From a bacterium (GTDB lineage Bacteria; Planctomycetota; JACOTG01; JAUIME01): 7,881 nt of DNA. The DNA is taken from assembly GCA_030433195.1 (NCBI GenBank), contig JAUIME010000222.1, forward strand, positions 1 through 7,881, read 5' to 3'. The stretch's first letter is position 1. Every line of letters starts with the position of its first letter. The position numbers and the translations under genes were made by a program. The notes beneath the pieces were generated by a model. That model ran no database searches. It was not told where the DNA came from and was given only the letters and a program-made list of their open reading frames with translations. This document shows positions 6,573-7,881 of this stretch, in pieces.

Positions 6573-7861
6573 CCGCGTCTCCAGGCGTGTCCGTTGCGGG
6601 AGAGTAACTCGTCGGCAGCCTTCGGCCCCCAGGTACCGGGAGCGTACGCATGCACCTCGCGGTCGCGTTCGATCAACGGCGTGAACAAGCGCCACGACGT
6701 TTCGACTTCGTCCGCGTGGACGAAGAGCGTCTGATCTTCGGTGATCACGTCGAGACAGAGAGTCTTGTAGGCGTCGGGGAGCGGCTGGAACGCATCCGCG
6801 TACCGGAATTGGAGCGGCAGCGTATCGAGGCGAAACTCGTCGCTCCCGGGGACCTTGACGTCGAAGTAGAGCGCCACGCCTTCTTCAGGCTGGAGTCGGA
6901 TGACGAGCGCGTTCGAGTGCACGAGGCACGAACCGAACGCTTCGAACAAGCACACGGGCGGGCGGCGGAACACGATCGCGATCTGCGTCAGCTTTTGCGG
7001 CATCGCCTTGCCGGTTCGGAAGTAGAACGGCACTCCTTGCCATCGCCAGTTGTCGATCGCGATGCGGCCGGCTACGAACGTCTCCGTTTTCGAGTCTTCC
7101 GCAACGCCTCGTTCGTCGTGATACGCGGGAATGGCGCGGCCGTCGATCATGATCATGCGGCTCTTCTGGAAGATGCCGTCCCCGTCGGCGTAGTCGAGGT
7201 ACTCCATGAGGAACAGCCCGCTGGCGTCATACAGCCAGGCTGTATCCTGCATCCCGGCCAACTCGTCCGCGCTGTCCACGCGCACCATGTTGGCGCCGCC
7301 GTGGAGGGTCCGGGCGCGGATCACCATGGGCCAGCGACCGAATGCCGCGCAGGCCTCCTGCAGTTGCTGCGGGTTTGCCGGGTAGGCCTCGCGCACCTGT
7401 GCCACCACGCAGCCGGGGATGTCCGCCAGTGTTTCGGGCAACCGGGCGCGGGACGTCCCGAGCACCTTGCCGGGGGGGTTGAACACGCGCTGCGGCCTGA
7501 TCTTGTCGATCACCGCCTGGATGCGCCCGAGCATTTTCGGCGACGAGTCCGCGTCGCCCACCAGGTTGACCAGGTTGACCGGCACGTTGCCGGGAACGCG
7601 AATCCGGTGCAGGCCCAGCAACACCTCCTGGCTGCGGGCGCTCAGTTCGGCGTCGCCGCGCACGAAATCCAGCATGGGCAGGTTGCCGGAGAGATCGACG
7701 TTGAGGATATAGCCGCCCTCGACGGGCACCTGCTCGATGGGGTTCTGGCCCTCGATGTCAGAGGGGCCGCAAAAATAGTAGGTGATGGTCAATGGGTAAT
7801 TCCGTGGCTGCAGGTGTCCGCTTGATAGGCTAATGTCTCTTTCGCGCGCACACGCTGTCAA
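6569..7861 (-). CDS. zwf: Chimeric frame: truncated ATP-grasp N-terminus joined to glucose-6-phosphate dehydrogenase C-terminus
   Basis: Continuous 430-codon frame, stop TGA 6571-6569. Residues about 248-430 are the C-terminal part of G6PD: G-V-x-x-x-S-K-TETFVA (252-264), IDNWRWQGVPFYFRTGK (269-285), IRLQPEEGV (321-329), an A-D-E-V-E-x-S-W region (383-390) and PGTWGPKAADELL (408-420). A complete G6PD has roughly 490-510 residues with an N-terminal NADP Rossmann fold and the catalytic R-I-D-H-Y region. Both are missing, so this frame cannot be a working G6PD. Residues about 25-247 instead resemble an ATP-grasp protein: FNPPGKVLGTSR (127-138), MVIRARTLHGGANMV (179-193), LFLMEYLDYADGDG (216-229) and MIMIDGRAIPAYH (236-248), cut before the final metal-binding part. 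The frame has no upstream stop before the window edge. Its start is unclear: TTG 7861, TTG 7792 (leading into TITYYFCGP), or beyond the edge. Probably an assembly join between two genomes; the real zwf start lies elsewhere. Confidence 0.75.
   Translation of the reverse strand: MTACARERDISLSSGHLQPRNYPLTITYYFCGPSDIEGQNPIEQVPVEGGYILNVDLSGNLPMLDFVRGDAELSARSQEVLLGLHRIRVPGNVPVNLVNLVGDADSSPKMLGRIQAVIDKIRPQRVFNPPGKVLGTSRARLPETLADIPGCVVAQVREAYPANPQQLQEACAAFGRWPMVIRARTLHGGANMVRVDSADELAGMQDTAWLYDASGLFLMEYLDYADGDGIFQKSRMIMIDGRAIPAYHDERGVAEDSKTETFVAGRIAIDNWRWQGVPFYFRTGKAMPQKLTQIAIVFRRPPVCLFEAFGSCLVHSNALVIRLQPEEGVALYFDVKVPGSDEFRLDTLPLQFRYADAFQPLPDAYKTLCLDVITEDQTLFVHADEVETSWRLFTPLIERDREVHAYAPGTWGPKAADELLSRNGHAWRRG
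6579..6582 (-). promoter_or_regulatory. Shine-Dalgarno site fixing the pgl start within zwf
   Basis: On the minus strand GGAG lies 6 bases before ATG 6572-6570, inside the last codons of the upstream frame. Together with the 4-base ATGA overlap (6569-6572) it supports initiation at MSPVV and coupling of pgl translation to zwf translation. Confidence 0.7.
7115..7130. other. Probable chimeric junction between two genomes
   Basis: On the minus strand the protein passes from ATP-grasp-like (ends IPAYH, residues 244-248) to G6PD-like (DERGVAEDSKTETF, residues 249-262) within a few codons around TATCAC (7123-7118). ATP-grasp relatives typically continue here as Y-H-L-A-I-S, and G6PDs typically have G-Y-R-x-E before G-V, so a short shared Tyr-(His) coding word could have served as microhomology for a misjoin. 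Codon preference changes at the same place. The exact breakpoint cannot be fixed to one base. Confidence 0.65.
7836..7861 (-). promoter_or_regulatory. Candidate promoter upstream of the ATP-grasp fragment
   Basis: On the minus strand a perfect TTGACA (7861-7856) is followed, 18 bases on, by GACATT (7837-7832), which matches the -10 consensus at only 3 of 6 positions. If real, it would drive the ATP-grasp gene from an internal start such as TTG 7792, and the TTG at 7861 would be a -35 box, not a start codon. The region belongs to the presumed foreign segment. Evidence is limited to one good hexamer. Confidence 0.25.
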
Positions 7862-7881
7862 GACGCGGTTTACCTCGCCGG

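Noticed and set aside
6573..6695. 41-codon upstream extension of pgl
   Set aside because: It lies entirely in zwf coding sequence. Pgl homology begins at MSPVVRVF, with its own Shine-Dalgarno site.
6650..7825. 391-codon plus-strand frame opposite the zwf/ATP-grasp frame
   Set aside because: It spans the chimeric junction and is low-complexity R/V/H-rich, whereas the minus strand shows clear G6PD and ATP-grasp motifs.
6569..7861. A new bifunctional ATP-grasp/G6PD enzyme
   Set aside because: Both domains are cut through essential parts, and codon usage changes at the same point, so a misjoin is the simpler explanation.

Overview
The window reads as a high-GC Gram-negative bacterial chromosome fragment. 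Coding regions at 1-7120 share one codon style (Leu CTC, Ser TCG, frequent Arg CGA). An exported Asp-box propeller protein and a lipoprotein built from repeated D-x-N-x-D-G-D loops suit Planctomycetota, Myxococcota or a similar environmental lineage, but the sequence alone does not settle the phylum. The last ~750 bases (about 7125-7881) use a different codon style (Leu CTG, Ser AGC, Arg CGC, almost no CGA) and look as if they come from another genome.

Layout. Bases 2-154 (+) are the 3' end of a membrane-protein gene, possibly of the PepSY-associated TM type. After a 227-base gap with no convincing signal, 382-3534 (+) encodes a 1050-residue secreted VPS10/sortilin-like Asp-box (BNR) beta-propeller protein. 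It converges on a minus-strand gene, 3653-5623, that encodes a 656-residue lipoprotein made of about ten repeats with calcium-loop-like motifs. An intrinsic terminator (3567-3602) lies between the two stop codons and has its U-tract in the minus-strand direction. Upstream of the lipoprotein is a 196-base leader/intergenic region with a candidate promoter and an 11-bp perfect inverted repeat. Next, also on the minus strand, are pgl (6-phosphogluconolactonase, 5820-6572) and, overlapping it by ATGA, an open frame whose C-terminal 182 residues are glucose-6-phosphate dehydrogenase (zwf).

How the genes work together. zwf and pgl encode the first two steps of the oxidative pentose phosphate pathway (glucose 6-phosphate to 6-phosphogluconolactone to 6-phosphogluconate), and the stop/start overlap implies coupled translation. 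The lipoprotein and the propeller protein are both predicted to be exported, but they are convergent and have no visible functional link.

Most important caution. The zwf frame is not a normal gene. Its first ~247 residues are a truncated ATP-grasp protein, and G6PD homology begins abruptly at about residue 248, where codon usage also changes. This is best explained by a chimeric assembly join near 7115-7130, not by a new fusion enzyme. The most interesting native element is the repeat lipoprotein with its structured leader.
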